Made by a program: the position numbers and the translations under genes. From the NCBI GenBank assembly GCA_945836785.1, contig CAMAMD010000022.1, positions 1 to 12,978 of the forward strand: a DNA stretch of 12,978 bases. The letters are read 5' to 3'. Source of the DNA: an uncultured Clostridium sp. GTDB lineage: Bacteria; Bacillota_A; Clostridia; Lachnospirales; Lachnospiraceae. This document shows positions 1-7,782 of this stretch, piece after piece; within the stretch, counting starts at the first letter, position 1; the number at the start of each line of letters is the position of its first letter. The notes under the pieces were generated by a model. That model was not told where the DNA came from and made no database searches. It was given only the letters and a program-made list of their open reading frames with translations.

Positions 1-386
1 TGGGGGGCTATGAAGGAAAGTGCTCCAATATTCACGGACACAGGTGGACGGCTGAGATAGAGGTTGGAAGCGATGCACTGGAGATGGGCGGAAAGAATAG
101 GGGAATGATAGTGGATTTCTCCAAGTTAAAGGACGATTTGAATGCCATTGCCGAAGCACTTGACCATTGTCTGATTGTGGAAATCGGAAGTTTGAAAAGA
201 AAGACTTTGGATGCATTGCATGAGGAGAATTTTAAGGTGGTGGAGGTTATGTTTCGTCCGACAGCCGAAAATTTTGCAAAGTTTTTTTATGAAGAGATGA
301 CAGGCAAGGGTTACAAGGTAATCAAGGCCACAGTGTATGAGACACCAAAAAACTGTGCATCTTATGTGCCTGGTCAGTTTGCATAA
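1..386 (+). CDS. queD: 6-carboxy-5,6,7,8-tetrahydropterin synthase QueD (5' end cut by window)
   Basis: Converts dihydroneopterin triphosphate to 6-carboxytetrahydropterin, the second step from GTP to preQ0. The reading frame is already open at base 3 and has no start in the window, so the N-terminus lies upstream. The frame reads through KCSNIHGHRW at 18-47. Cys (21-23) followed four residues later by His-Gly-His matches the family's catalytic Cys and two zinc-binding His (C27, H31, H33 in E. coli QueD). Further on are LDH, the position of the second catalytic His, and VYET near the end, where the family has its substrate-binding Glu. The first in-frame ATG is at 84, after the active-site motif, so a start there would give an inactive fragment; I reject it. 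The stop lies 16 bases before queE, and the next genes are folE and queC, which fixes the pathway. Family assignment is near certain. Confidence 0.95.
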   Translation, partial: GGYEGKCSNIHGHRWTAEIEVGSDALEMGGKNRGMIVDFSKLKDDLNAIAEALDHCLIVEIGSLKRKTLDALHEENFKVVEVMFRPTAENFAKFFYEEMTGKGYKVIKATVYETPKNCASYVPGQFA

Positions 387-402
387 GCAGAAAGCAGGGA
401 AT

Positions 403-1071
403 ATGGGAAAATATAAGGTAGTAGAAAGATTTGTGAGTATCAACGGTGAAGCACAGGCAGCGGGAGAACTCGCATGCTTTATTCGTTTTGCGGGCTGCAA
501 TCTGAACTGCTCTTACTGTGATACAAGATGGGCAAATACAGAGCATGCACCCTATGAGATAATGCGTGAGGAAGAACTGTATGCCTACATCAAAGAAACC
601 GGTGTGCATAATGTGACACTGACCGGAGGCGAGCCACTTATACAGGATAATATGAGCAGACTGCTTCGCATGCTGGCGAAAGATGAAACACTTAGAATTG
701 AGATTGAGACAAATGGTTCTATCAGTCTGGAACCGTTTGCAGATATCGGAGATAATATTGTTTTTACAGTGGATTATAAGCTGCCGGGCAGCGGGATGGA
801 ATCCCATATGCTGACGGATAATTATCAATATTTGAGTAAAAATGATACTGTTAAGTTTGTGGTTTCCGATGCGCATGATTTGGATGTTGCAAAAGAAGTG
901 ATTGAAAAGTATCGGCTGACAGAACGGACGCAGGTGTATGTAAGCTCCGCTTTTGCCTGCATTGAGCCGAGGGAAATTGTGGAATACATGATACGAAATA
1001 ATATGGAACAGGTGAGGTTACAGCTACAGCTGCATAAATATATCTGGGAGCCGGATAGAAAAGGAGTATAA
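403..1071 (+). CDS. queE: 7-carboxy-7-deazaguanine synthase QueE (radical SAM, clostridial type)
   Basis: Radical-SAM enzyme that contracts the ring of 6-carboxytetrahydropterin to 7-carboxy-7-deazaguanine. With the start at 403 the product is 222 residues. The 4Fe-4S/SAM motif is CNLNCSYC (C32, C36, C39; CX3CX2C), followed by GGEP (75-78), the SAM-contact motif. The C-terminus, [10 protein letters not shown], resembles the short QueE subfamily I recall from Clostridia (TIGR03963 type). The frame is open back to 337, but that would overlap queD. ATG 403 gives the natural [10 protein letters not shown] start; AGGGA (396-400) sits only two bases before it, so the ribosome site is poor and translation may be coupled to queD. 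The folE Shine-Dalgarno lies inside its last codons. The motif is the canonical spacing, unlike the CX14CX2C of some proteobacterial QueE. Confidence 0.93.
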   Translation: MGKYKVVERFVSINGEAQAAGELACFIRFAGCNLNCSYCDTRWANTEHAPYEIMREEELYAYIKETGVHNVTLTGGEPLIQDNMSRLLRMLAKDETLRIEIETNGSISLEPFADIGDNIVFTVDYKLPGSGMESHMLTDNYQYLSKNDTVKFVVSDAHDLDVAKEVIEKYRLTERTQVYVSSAFACIEPREIVEYMIRNNMEQVRLQLQLHKYIWEPDRKGV

Positions 1072-1072
1072 A

Positions 1073-1690
1073 ATGGCAATCGACAAGGAAGCAATTAAAG
1101 AACATATCAGGGGAATTTTGGTGGCGCTGGGTGATGATCCGGACAGAGAGGGCTTGAAGGAAACACCTGAACGTGTCGCACGTATGTATGAAGAAGTATT
1201 TGAGGGTATGAATTATAGCAATGACGAGATTGCAGAAATGTTTAACAAATCATTTGAGGAGCCGGGAGGCGATTCTTCAGATAAAAATGTATCGCAACAT
1301 TATGCACTCTCTTCCGAGAGCATGGTTCTTGTAAAGGACATAGAAGTGTTTAGCTACTGTGAACACCACATGGCACTCATGTACGACATGAAAGTGTCGG
1401 TAGCATATATTCCCAACGGAAGAGTGCTGGGCTTAAGTAAGATTGCCAGAATTGCTGATATGGTGGCAAAGCGTTTGCAGTTACAGGAAAGAATCGGTTC
1501 GGACATTTCTTATATCATGAGTAAGGTGACGGGATCCTATGATGTGGCGGTGGTAATCGAGGGATGCCATAGCTGCATGACTGCAAGAGGAATCAAAAAT
1601 ACCGGTGCAAAGACAGTAACAACCACGCTAAACGGACGTTTTCAGGATGACATGCAGTTGCAAAACAGGTTAATGATGCTTTTAAAATAA
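1073..1690 (+). CDS. folE: GTP cyclohydrolase I (type IA)
   Basis: Opens GTP to 7,8-dihydroneopterin triphosphate, the entry metabolite for both folate and queuosine; in this operon it most likely feeds QueD. The product is 205 residues, normal for the family. Zinc ligands are visible as C96 and H99 in CEHH and C168 in CHSC, equivalent to C110, H113 and C181 of the E. coli enzyme. Other family signatures are GLSKIARI (120-127), RLQLQERI (134-141), CMTARGI (168-174) and the TVTTTLNG segment near the end. AAGGAG at 1061-1066, inside the end of queE, lies six bases before ATG 1073, and the two genes are one base apart, indicating tight coupling. This is the metal-dependent FolE, not FolE2. Whether the genome has a second folE for folate cannot be told here. 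Confidence 0.96.
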   Translation: MAIDKEAIKEHIRGILVALGDDPDREGLKETPERVARMYEEVFEGMNYSNDEIAEMFNKSFEEPGGDSSDKNVSQHYALSSESMVLVKDIEVFSYCEHHMALMYDMKVSVAYIPNGRVLGLSKIARIADMVAKRLQLQERIGSDISYIMSKVTGSYDVAVVIEGCHSCMTARGIKNTGAKTVTTTLNGRFQDDMQLQNRLMMLLK

Positions 1691-1734
1691 AAATGCGTGA
1701 GATATAGGTACAGGCTTGACAGGAGGAACAAAAT

Positions 1735-2415
1735 ATGATGGAGAACAAGAGTAAATCGGCAGCAGTTGTGGTATTTAGCGGAGGACAGGATAGTACGACC
1801 TGTTTATTGTGGGCAAGGAAGCAGTATGAAAAGGTTTATGCGGTATCTTTTGATTATAATCAGAGACATAAGCTGGAACTTGAATGTGCAAAGGAAATTT
1901 GTGAAAAGCTGAATGTGGAACATACAATTCTTGACATGGGACTGTTGAATCAGCTGGCACCGAATTCCTTGACGAGATCCGATATGAAAGTTGATGAAAG
2001 TGCACCGGAGACAGGGACACCGAATACCTTTGTCGATGGGCGGAATATGGTTTTCATGACGTTTGTAGCAATTTACGCTAAGCAGCTCGGGGTACATGAT
2101 ATTATCACCGGAGTGTCACAGAGTGATTTCTCTGGATATCCGGATTGCCGGGATGTATTTATCAAATCTTTAAACGTAACTTTGAACTTGGCAATGGACT
2201 ATGAATTTGATATAATTACACCATTAATGTGGATTGACAAGGAAGAAACATGGGAGATGGCTGACAAGCTGGGAGGATTTGAGCTCGTAAGAAATATGAC
2301 GCTTACATGCTATAACGGAATCAAGGGCGACGGTTGCGGTAACTGTCCGGCGTGTAAGCTGAGAAAGAAAGGATTGAACGCATACCTTGAAAAAAAAGCT
2401 TCTCTTTATCATTAA
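1735..2415 (+). CDS. queC: 7-cyano-7-deazaguanine (preQ0) synthase QueC
   Basis: ATP-dependent enzyme that turns 7-carboxy-7-deazaguanine into preQ0, the last step shared by queuosine and archaeosine routes. The 226-residue product has the PP-loop SGGQDS (15-20) for ATP, the [10 protein letters not shown] segment (130-139), and a C-terminal zinc site of four Cys (C192, C201, C204, C207) in the [10 protein letters not shown] region. A small family variation is VDGRN (100-104) where VPGRN is common. AGGAGG at 1721-1726 is eight bases before ATG 1735; a second ATG follows at 1738 and cannot be excluded. A 44-base gap separates it from folE, with no promoter or terminator that I can see. Its last 29 bases overlap the lipid kinase gene in another frame, across a run of eight A (2390-2397). 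Confidence 0.95.
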   Translation: MMENKSKSAAVVVFSGGQDSTTCLLWARKQYEKVYAVSFDYNQRHKLELECAKEICEKLNVEHTILDMGLLNQLAPNSLTRSDMKVDESAPETGTPNTFVDGRNMVFMTFVAIYAKQLGVHDIITGVSQSDFSGYPDCRDVFIKSLNVTLNLAMDYEFDIITPLMWIDKEETWEMADKLGGFELVRNMTLTCYNGIKGDGCGNCPACKLRKKGLNAYLEKKASLYH

Positions 2416-3430
2416 TCCGAAAGCCGGAAGAACAGCAATTAAAAATGAATTGTTTGAGATTATCATGGTATTTTCAAATGCGGGATATGAGGTCGTAACA
2501 TATCCGACGACAGGCCCTGAGGATGCCGAGCGAAAGATTTGTGCCGATGGTGCGGAGTATGATTTGATCGTGTGTGCGGGCGGAGATGGAACTTTGGAGA
2601 ATACGGTCTGTGGTTATATGAAGATGGGTGAGAAGAAAGTCCCAATCGGTTATATTCCGGTTGGTACGACCAATGATTTTGCCAGAAGCCTGAAAATTTC
2701 CAGAAAACCGATTGAGGCAGCAAGAGAGATTGTATCAGGAAAAGAAACCTTTATCGATGTCGGCATGATGGAGGATAAGTATTTTATCTACATTGCGGCG
2801 TTTGGCATCTTTACAGACATATCTTACAGCACGAACCAGTCTTTAAAGAAAGTGATGGGACATTCTGCATACATCGTGGAGGCATTGAAAAATATTACGA
2901 GTTACCATGGATTTAAGCTGGAGGCAGATTTTGATGGAAAGCATGTAAGCGGTGAGTACATCTATGGTATGGTAACGAATTCTTTTTCAGTGGCAGGGTT
3001 TAAAATCCGAGGTGCAAAGCATGTGGTTCTTGATGATGGAAAATTTGATTGTCTGTTCATTAAAATGCCACAGAATGCAGTGGAATTGCAACAGATTTTG
3101 ACGGCACTTCTCAGCAATGATATAGATGGAAATGAAATGTTTTTCGAGTGCAAGGCATCGCAGGTTCGGATTCAGAGTGAGACACCGATTTCATGGACAT
3201 TGGATGGGGAGTTTGGTGGTGAGTGGACAGAAGTGAATATCCAGAACAGGCAGAAGGCAATCGGTATGTTCTTAGGTCAGACATCGGAGCTTGAGGGAAT
3301 CCAGGCTGAGCATGATGAGATTGCTGTGACGGAACAGGACAAAGCACATGAAAAACCGGAAGAGCAGGAGGAAAATGCTCTGGTTTACGATGCGGATGTC
3401 GAGGATGATTATTTTGACAGCTGGGATTAA
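2387..3430 (+). CDS. diacylglycerol/lipid kinase family protein (DgkB/YegS type), TTG start
   Basis: Soluble lipid kinase, probably acting at the membrane face on diacylglycerol or a related lipid. The catalytic domain (about 1-130) shows the family start [13 protein letters not shown], the nucleotide loop GGDGTL (65-70) and [11 protein letters not shown] (90-100). The C-terminal domain has LDDGKFDC (215-222) and LDGEFGG (272-278), the places where DgkB carries active-site Asp and Glu. GGDGTL is followed by ENTV rather than the usual NEVV, so two neighbouring residues look exchanged. The last 45 or so residues are an acidic tail, rich in Glu and Asp and ending DDYFDSWD, not part of the kinase fold. 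The TTG start is chosen because the family N-terminus begins there; the nearest purine-rich site, AAAGGA, is about 15 bases upstream, so expression probably depends on ribosomes finishing queC. Substrate is not shown. Confidence 0.88.
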   Translation: MKKKLLFIINPKAGRTAIKNELFEIIMVFSNAGYEVVTYPTTGPEDAERKICADGAEYDLIVCAGGDGTLENTVCGYMKMGEKKVPIGYIPVGTTNDFARSLKISRKPIEAAREIVSGKETFIDVGMMEDKYFIYIAAFGIFTDISYSTNQSLKKVMGHSAYIVEALKNITSYHGFKLEADFDGKHVSGEYIYGMVTNSFSVAGFKIRGAKHVVLDDGKFDCLFIKMPQNAVELQQILTALLSNDIDGNEMFFECKASQVRIQSETPISWTLDGEFGGEWTEVNIQNRQKAIGMFLGQTSELEGIQAEHDEIAVTEQDKAHEKPEEQEENALVYDADVEDDYFDSWD

Positions 3431-3454
3431 AATATTAGCATGGAATTGAATGAT

Positions 3455-3508
3455 AGGCTCTGTTATTGAATATAATTTAGAACGGTTATATCAATAATAG
3501 GGCTTTTT
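3455..3508 (+). terminator. Rho-independent terminator of the preQ0/lipid kinase operon
   Basis: A long inverted repeat begins AGGCTCTGTTATTGA (3455-3469) and pairs over 15 positions, three of them G-U, with TCAATAATAGGGCTT (3491-3505). A further ATATAA/TTATAT pairing extends the stem inward. A T-rich tract starts at 3504. It lies 24 bases after the kinase stop and just before the glmM promoter. Confidence 0.85.
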
Positions 3509-3509
3509 C

Positions 3510-3538
3510 TTTACTTTTTTCTGAAATTGGAATATAAT
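3510..3538 (+). promoter_or_regulatory. sigma-A type promoter of glmM
   Basis: TTTACT (3510-3515) and a perfect TATAAT (3533-3538) are 17 bases apart. Predicted transcription start is near 3545, giving a leader of about 35 bases. The -35 lies in the T-rich tail of the preceding terminator, so the two units are separated with no wasted space. Confidence 0.75.
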
Positions 3539-3579
3539 CACATTAATATTGCGTAAATGAAAGGGGTAGTTTCAAAAAA

Positions 3580-4938
3580 ATGGGTAAATATTTTGGAACG
3601 GACGGTTTCCGTGGGGAAGCTAATATAGATTTGACAGTAGAACATGCCTATAAAGTAGGCAGGTATTTGGGATATTATTTCGGAAAAGAAAAAGAAAACG
3701 GGGAACGTGCCAGAATCGTCATAGGTAAAGATACGAGACGCTCCAGCTATATGTTTGAATATTCATTGGTGGCAGGGCTTACAGCCAGTGGTGCAGATGT
3801 ATATTTGATGCATGTTACACCAACCCCTAGTGTATCGTATATTGTATGTGCAGATTCCTTTGATTGCGGTATTATGATTTCTGCCAGTCATAATCCGTTT
3901 TATGATAACGGGATAAAAATAATTAACAGCCAGGGTTCAAAAATGGATGCTGCCGTCGAGGAGGAAATTGAGCGCTATATTGATGGTGAGATACCGGAGA
4001 TTCCTTTTGCAACCAGAGAAAATATTGGAAGAACGACAGATTATTCTATGGGTAGAAATCGATATATTGGTTATCTGATGACTTTACCGACGAGATCATT
4101 TAAGAATTTCAAAATCGGTCTTGACTGTGCCAATGGTGCTTCTTCTACAGTGGCAAAAGCGGTGTTTGATGCACTTGGAGCGAAGACCTATGTGATTAAC
4201 AATGCACCGGACGGAACAAATATCAATACAAATTGCGGTTCTACACATATTGAGGGACTTCAGAAATTTGTTGTGGAAAATAATCTGGATGCCGGTTTCG
4301 CATATGACGGAGATGCCGATCGTTGTCTTGCGGTTGATGAGAAGGGTAATCTGATTGACGGAGATATGATTCTTTATATTTGTGGAAAATATTTGAAAGA
4401 ACAGGGAAGACTGACGAACAATACGGTTGTCACCACGGTTATGTCGAATCTTGGATTGTATAAGGCTTTTGATGCGGAAGGAATCCATTATGAGAAAACC
4501 GCAGTGGGTGATAAATATGTATATGAATGTATGATGGATAAAGGTTATATACTTGGTGGAGAGCAGAGCGGACATATTATTTTCTCCAAAAATGCAAGAA
4601 CAGGAGACGGTGTACTTACATCTCTGAAATTAATGGAGGTTATGATTGAGGAGAAAACAACAATGTCGGAGTTACATCGTGGTTTGAATATTTATCCGCA
4701 GCTTTTGGTGAATGTTCGCGTGAACAGTAAGGCGGATGTTATGCAGGATGAAGAGGTACAGGCGGCAGCCAAACGTGTTGCGGATGCGTTGGGTGATGAC
4801 GGAAGAATTCTTCTGCGTGAAAGCGGAACCGAGCCTTTGATTCGTGTCATGGTTGAGGCAAAAACAGATGCACTCTGCAGGCAGCACGTGGATGCTGTTG
4901 TGCAGGTAATCAGGGATAAAGGGTACGAGGCACAATAA
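3580..4938 (+). CDS. glmM: phosphoglucosamine mutase GlmM
   Basis: Interconverts glucosamine-6-phosphate and glucosamine-1-phosphate for UDP-GlcNAc, hence peptidoglycan and surface glycans. The 452-residue product has the usual length and all four active-site loops: the start GTDGFRGEAN (6-15), the phosphoserine loop SASHNP with S103 as the phosphorylated residue, the metal loop DGDADR (243-248), the sugar-binding GGEQSGH (326-332) and the phosphate-binding RESGTEP (413-419). The GTDGFRG start and GEQSGH are typical of GlmM rather than phosphomannomutase. AAAGGGG (3560-3566) precedes ATG 3580 by 13 bases, a little long. It is the first gene after its own promoter, and the sugar-phosphate transferase follows 55 bases later without a terminator, so co-transcription is likely. 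Confidence 0.95.
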   Translation: MGKYFGTDGFRGEANIDLTVEHAYKVGRYLGYYFGKEKENGERARIVIGKDTRRSSYMFEYSLVAGLTASGADVYLMHVTPTPSVSYIVCADSFDCGIMISASHNPFYDNGIKIINSQGSKMDAAVEEEIERYIDGEIPEIPFATRENIGRTTDYSMGRNRYIGYLMTLPTRSFKNFKIGLDCANGASSTVAKAVFDALGAKTYVINNAPDGTNINTNCGSTHIEGLQKFVVENNLDAGFAYDGDADRCLAVDEKGNLIDGDMILYICGKYLKEQGRLTNNTVVTTVMSNLGLYKAFDAEGIHYEKTAVGDKYVYECMMDKGYILGGEQSGHIIFSKNARTGDGVLTSLKLMEVMIEEKTTMSELHRGLNIYPQLLVNVRVNSKADVMQDEEVQAAAKRVADALGDDGRILLRESGTEPLIRVMVEAKTDALCRQHVDAVVQVIRDKGYEAQ

Positions 4939-4993
4939 TGCAGAGCAGGAGTCTGACCGGAGTTATAAAATCCGGCTGGAGATAAGGTAAGCA

Positions 4994-6385
4994 ATGAAGA
5001 TAAAATTAAGAAAATTAGAAACAACTATTATATTTGTACTGAAAGTAACAATGTATCTGCTTCTGTTCTGGATATTTTACGGAACTTATGCGAAAGAAAA
5101 CTGGTGGTTGCTTAAGGCATCCAGAACGACCGGTGTAACGGTAGCTGCATATATTATTACGTCATATATGTTTTCAAATATTTATGGCAGGTATGATATC
5201 GGCAAAAGAAAGAGCAGACCTATTGTGTACTCTTTGACACTTACCACAATTTTTACGGATATTATATCCATGCTGGCATTGTCTGTGATGAACACGAACG
5301 AGAAGAATAATAAGGTGTTTATGCTGGAACAGCCGGCTCTGTTAATTCCGATTATTATTGTACAGATTATTGTGATTTTGATTTTTGTATATGGGGGCAA
5401 TTCCCTTTATTTTAAGATATATGATCCGGAAAAATGTGTGATCATTACCTCTTCACAGCGAAGTCTGAATGAGATTGTGCGGAGTGTCAGAAAGTATAAG
5501 CTGCAGTATGATATTCGTAAGGCTGTAGATTATAGAAACAAAGATCTGAAGAAAGATATTATGGAGCATGAGACAATATTCATTTATGATGTTCCAATTA
5601 AGGAGCGGACGGAGATTATTGAATTTTGTTACCAGAACATGAAAAATGTATATTTTAATCCCGACATGCATGATGTTATTGAACAGAGTGCGAAACATAC
5701 GATTTTGGATGATGTATCTATGTATGGATGTTACTCCAAGGGATTGACACTGGAACAGCGGATAATAAAGCGTGCTATGGATATTGTGCTATCGGTTATT
5801 GCTTTAATTTTAACATCCCCGATTATGCTGGTCACGGCAATTCTTGTCAAGGTTGAAGACGGTGGAAAGGTCATTTTCAAGCAAAACAGGGCAACAAGGG
5901 ATGGAAAAATATTCTCGGTATATAAGTTCCGAACAATGCGGGAGGATGTGGAAAATTACTCTGTGATTGAGGATGATGTCCGTGTCACGAAAGTTGGGAA
6001 GTATCTCAGAAAATACCGTATTGATGAGCTGCCGCAGTTCTGGAATGTATTACTTGGAGATATGAGTGTCGTGGGACCGAGACCGGAGATGCTGGCGAAT
6101 ATATTTAACTATACATCTGTTTTGCCTGAGTTTGAATACAGACTCAGAGTAAAAGCGGGAATTACAGGGTATGCACAGATAGCTGGAAAATATAATACAT
6201 CTCCGAAGGATAAGTTGATTTTGGACTTGATGTATATAGAAGAGTATAGTTTTTGGCTTGATTTAAAACTTTTATTTCAGACGTTGATTGTCCTGTTGAA
6301 ACGGGACAGTACGGAGGCATTTCATCCGGAAGAAAATCTTATGGAGTTTGAAGAATATCAGGATGAGGAGAATATGGAGGAATAA
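4994..6385 (+). CDS. polyprenyl-phosphate sugar-phosphate transferase (exopolysaccharide initiation)
   Basis: Membrane enzyme that moves a sugar-1-phosphate from a nucleotide sugar to undecaprenyl phosphate, the first committed step of an exopolysaccharide, capsule or glycan repeat unit. The 463-residue product has hydrophobic segments near 12-30, 46-62, 78-98 and 115-134, then a soluble nucleotide-binding-like region (about 146-250). The catalytic domain follows: KRAMDIVLSVIALIL (259-273), a re-entrant helix, then FKQNRA, VYKFRTM, the DELPQFWNVL segment with the Asp-Glu pair D344-E345, DMSVVGPRPEM (356-366) and AGITGYAQIAGKY (388-400). These mark the WbaP/PglC superfamily (bacterial sugar transferase domain). 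AAGGT (4984-4988) is five bases before ATG. Its stop is one base before rfbD. The sugar transferred (galactose, glucose or an amino sugar) cannot be read from sequence. Confidence 0.93.
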   Translation: MKIKLRKLETTIIFVLKVTMYLLLFWIFYGTYAKENWWLLKASRTTGVTVAAYIITSYMFSNIYGRYDIGKRKSRPIVYSLTLTTIFTDIISMLALSVMNTNEKNNKVFMLEQPALLIPIIIVQIIVILIFVYGGNSLYFKIYDPEKCVIITSSQRSLNEIVRSVRKYKLQYDIRKAVDYRNKDLKKDIMEHETIFIYDVPIKERTEIIEFCYQNMKNVYFNPDMHDVIEQSAKHTILDDVSMYGCYSKGLTLEQRIIKRAMDIVLSVIALILTSPIMLVTAILVKVEDGGKVIFKQNRATRDGKIFSVYKFRTMREDVENYSVIEDDVRVTKVGKYLRKYRIDELPQFWNVLLGDMSVVGPRPEMLANIFNYTSVLPEFEYRLRVKAGITGYAQIAGKYNTSPKDKLILDLMYIEEYSFWLDLKLLFQTLIVLLKRDSTEAFHPEENLMEFEEYQDEENMEE

Positions 6386-6386
6386 C

Positions 6387-7220
6387 ATGAGGAGTATATT
6401 GGTAACAGGCTGTAACGGACAGTTAGGAAGAGCAATAAATAAAGAATATGAGACAGATGATGTGGTGTTAATCAATACAGATGTTTCGGAGCTTGATATC
6501 ACAAATGTTGAACAGGTGATTTCCTTTGTAGAGGAAAAACGACCGGATGTCATTATCAATTGTGCGGCACATACAAATGTAAATGCTTGTGAATCCCAGT
6601 GGGATCTTGCATATAAAATCAATGCCATCGGACCGAGAAATTTGAGTATAGCGGCAACGAAAATCGGAGCAAAGATGATTCATGTATCTACGGACTATGT
6701 GTTTGATGGAACTGCAAGCGAGCCATATACGGAGCTTTCTCCTGTGGCACCGCTCGGTGCATACGGAAAGACGAAACTTGCAGGAGAGGAGTTTGTAAAG
6801 CAGTTTGCTGATCGCTTTTTTATCATCAGGACAGCGTGGCTTTACGGAGATGGAAAAAATTTTGTTAAGACGATGCTTACATTGGGACAGGAAAAGGGAG
6901 AAGTAGGTGTGGTTGCCGATCAGATCGGTTCACCGACCAGTGCAAAGGAGCTTGCAAAAATGATTCATGTGCTGGAGCCGACTGAGAATTACGGTTTGTT
7001 CCACGGAACCTGCGAGGGCTTCTGTTCGTGGGCGGATTTTGCAGAGAAGATATTTGAATATTCTAATATGAATGTAAAGGTAAATCGTCTGACCACAGAC
7101 GAATATCCGACACCGGCAAAGCGCCCTGCATACTCTGTACTGGATAATTATATGTTGCGCCTTACCACGGATTTTACATTCCCAGCATGGGAAGACGCAC
7201 TAAAGGAATACTTGGCATAA
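6387..7220 (+). CDS. rfbD: dTDP-4-dehydrorhamnose reductase RfbD/RmlD
   Basis: NAD(P)H-dependent reductase that makes dTDP-L-rhamnose, the donor for rhamnose in surface polysaccharides. The 277-residue product is an extended short-chain dehydrogenase: nucleotide-binding GCNGQLG (8-14), NCAAHTNVNACE (58-69), STDYVFDG (101-108), the catalytic Y126-x3-K130 in YGKTK, RTAWLYG (148-154) and the C-terminal RPAYSVLDN (246-254), which resembles the RPxxSxLDN of this family. The frame is open to 6348, but ATG 6387 is right: GGAGG (6376-6380) sits six bases before it and the Rossmann motif begins at once. It starts one base after the transferase stop, so the two are translationally coupled. rmlA, rmlB and rmlC are not in the window and must lie elsewhere if rhamnose is made. 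Confidence 0.94.
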   Translation: MRSILVTGCNGQLGRAINKEYETDDVVLINTDVSELDITNVEQVISFVEEKRPDVIINCAAHTNVNACESQWDLAYKINAIGPRNLSIAATKIGAKMIHVSTDYVFDGTASEPYTELSPVAPLGAYGKTKLAGEEFVKQFADRFFIIRTAWLYGDGKNFVKTMLTLGQEKGEVGVVADQIGSPTSAKELAKMIHVLEPTENYGLFHGTCEGFCSWADFAEKIFEYSNMNVKVNRLTTDEYPTPAKRPAYSVLDNYMLRLTTDFTFPAWEDALKEYLA

Positions 7221-7275
7221 AAATATCCGGCGCTGCAATACACCAAGTGTAAATTGCGGTGCCGGATATTTTTAT
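7219..7275. terminator. long hairpin, probable bidirectional terminator between rfbD and pilZ
   Basis: AAAAATATCCGGC (7219-7231) is perfectly complementary to GCCGGATATTTTT (7261-7273), and the stem continues inward through CTGCAAT/ATTGCGG with two G-U pairs, about 21 pairs in all. The loop itself can pair ACAC with GTGT. T runs lie at the 3' end on both strands, so it can stop rfbD transcripts and pilZ transcripts arriving from the other side. Confidence 0.88.
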
Positions 7276-7318
7276 GTCGCACTCCTCTGACCAAAACATT
7301 TAAAATGTAGCTTGGATT

Positions 7319-7663
7319 TTAAAGTGTTTTTGCGTATTCTTCGAATATGTGATCGTACATGGATGGAAGCCCCACAAATTCACATCCATAGCGATAACCG
7401 GCATCTCCGATTGGCGTTACGTACAAGATTTTCACAACAGACAGAATGATTTCGTCTGTATTTTCGAATTCCAATGTAGCATTGAAATAGTAGTCAATCG
7501 GTAGCTTTGATTCAGACATGAAACCAATTCCTGCTTTTGATATGTCAAATACTTCAATCTCTGTGTCAAGAGAATCAATTTTTATTCCGTCCTGTTTAAA
7601 AAGGTTGGAAACTTCCAGTTTTAATTTAATCGGGAGTCGTTCGTATTTTCTCTTTTCCTGCAT
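7319..7663 (-). CDS. stand-alone PilZ domain protein (c-di-GMP binding)
   Basis: A 114-residue protein made of little more than one PilZ domain, the common receptor for cyclic di-GMP. It carries both binding motifs: RxxxR as R5-KYE-R9 near the N-terminus, and D/NxSxxG as DISKAG (D40, S42, G45), followed by beta-strand-like segments ending GCEFVGL (93-99). No membrane segment or partner domain is seen. The frame opens at an ATG at 7684, but the start at 7663 is preferred: on the minus strand GGAGGG lies six bases before it, and an extended -10 element is so close to 7684 that a start there would be almost leaderless. It lies alone, convergent with rfbD and divergent from purF. Binding is predicted from motifs; its target is unknown, though adjacent exopolysaccharide genes are suggestive. 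Confidence 0.88.
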   Translation of the reverse strand: MQEKRKYERLPIKLKLEVSNLFKQDGIKIDSLDTEIEVFDISKAGIGFMSESKLPIDYYFNATLEFENTDEIILSVVKILYVTPIGDAGYRYGCEFVGLPSMYDHIFEEYAKTL

Positions 7664-7692
7664 GGGTAACCCTCCAAATAACATTTTTCATA

Positions 7693-7701
7693 ATTATATC
7701 A
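7693..7701 (-). promoter_or_regulatory. extended -10 promoter of the pilZ gene
   Basis: The minus strand reads TGATATAAT here: a perfect TATAAT (7693-7698) with the TGn extension. No convincing -35 lies at 16-18 bases, which the extended -10 may compensate. Predicted start is near 7686, giving a leader of about 23 bases that contains the GGAGGG ribosome site. Confidence 0.55.
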
Positions 7702-7748
7702 AAAAAATTTTTATATTGCTATACAAAATATTGATAAATAATAAATCA

Positions 7749-7777
7749 TTGACAGTTTCGGTGAAGTGGGGCATAAT
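7749..7777 (+). promoter_or_regulatory. sigma-A promoter of purF
   Basis: Perfect TTGACA (7749-7754), spacer of 17 bases, and CATAAT (7772-7777). An A/T-rich stretch upstream (about 7700-7748) could act as an UP element. Predicted transcription start is about 7783-7785, leaving a leader of about 72 bases. Confidence 0.85.
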
Positions 7778-7782
7778 CTATT

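Noticed and set aside
84..386. Start of queD at ATG 84
   Set aside because: The catalytic Cys and zinc His codons lie upstream in the same open frame (21-41), so the gene begins before the window.
4957..4975. CCGGA/TCCGG hairpin between glmM and the sugar transferase as a terminator
   Set aside because: Only five pairs and no T run follows; it is better read as neutral spacer within an operon.
7221..7318. Small RNA gene in the rfbD-pilZ gap
   Set aside because: The structure is fully explained as a terminator with T runs on both sides, and I see no promoter in the gap.
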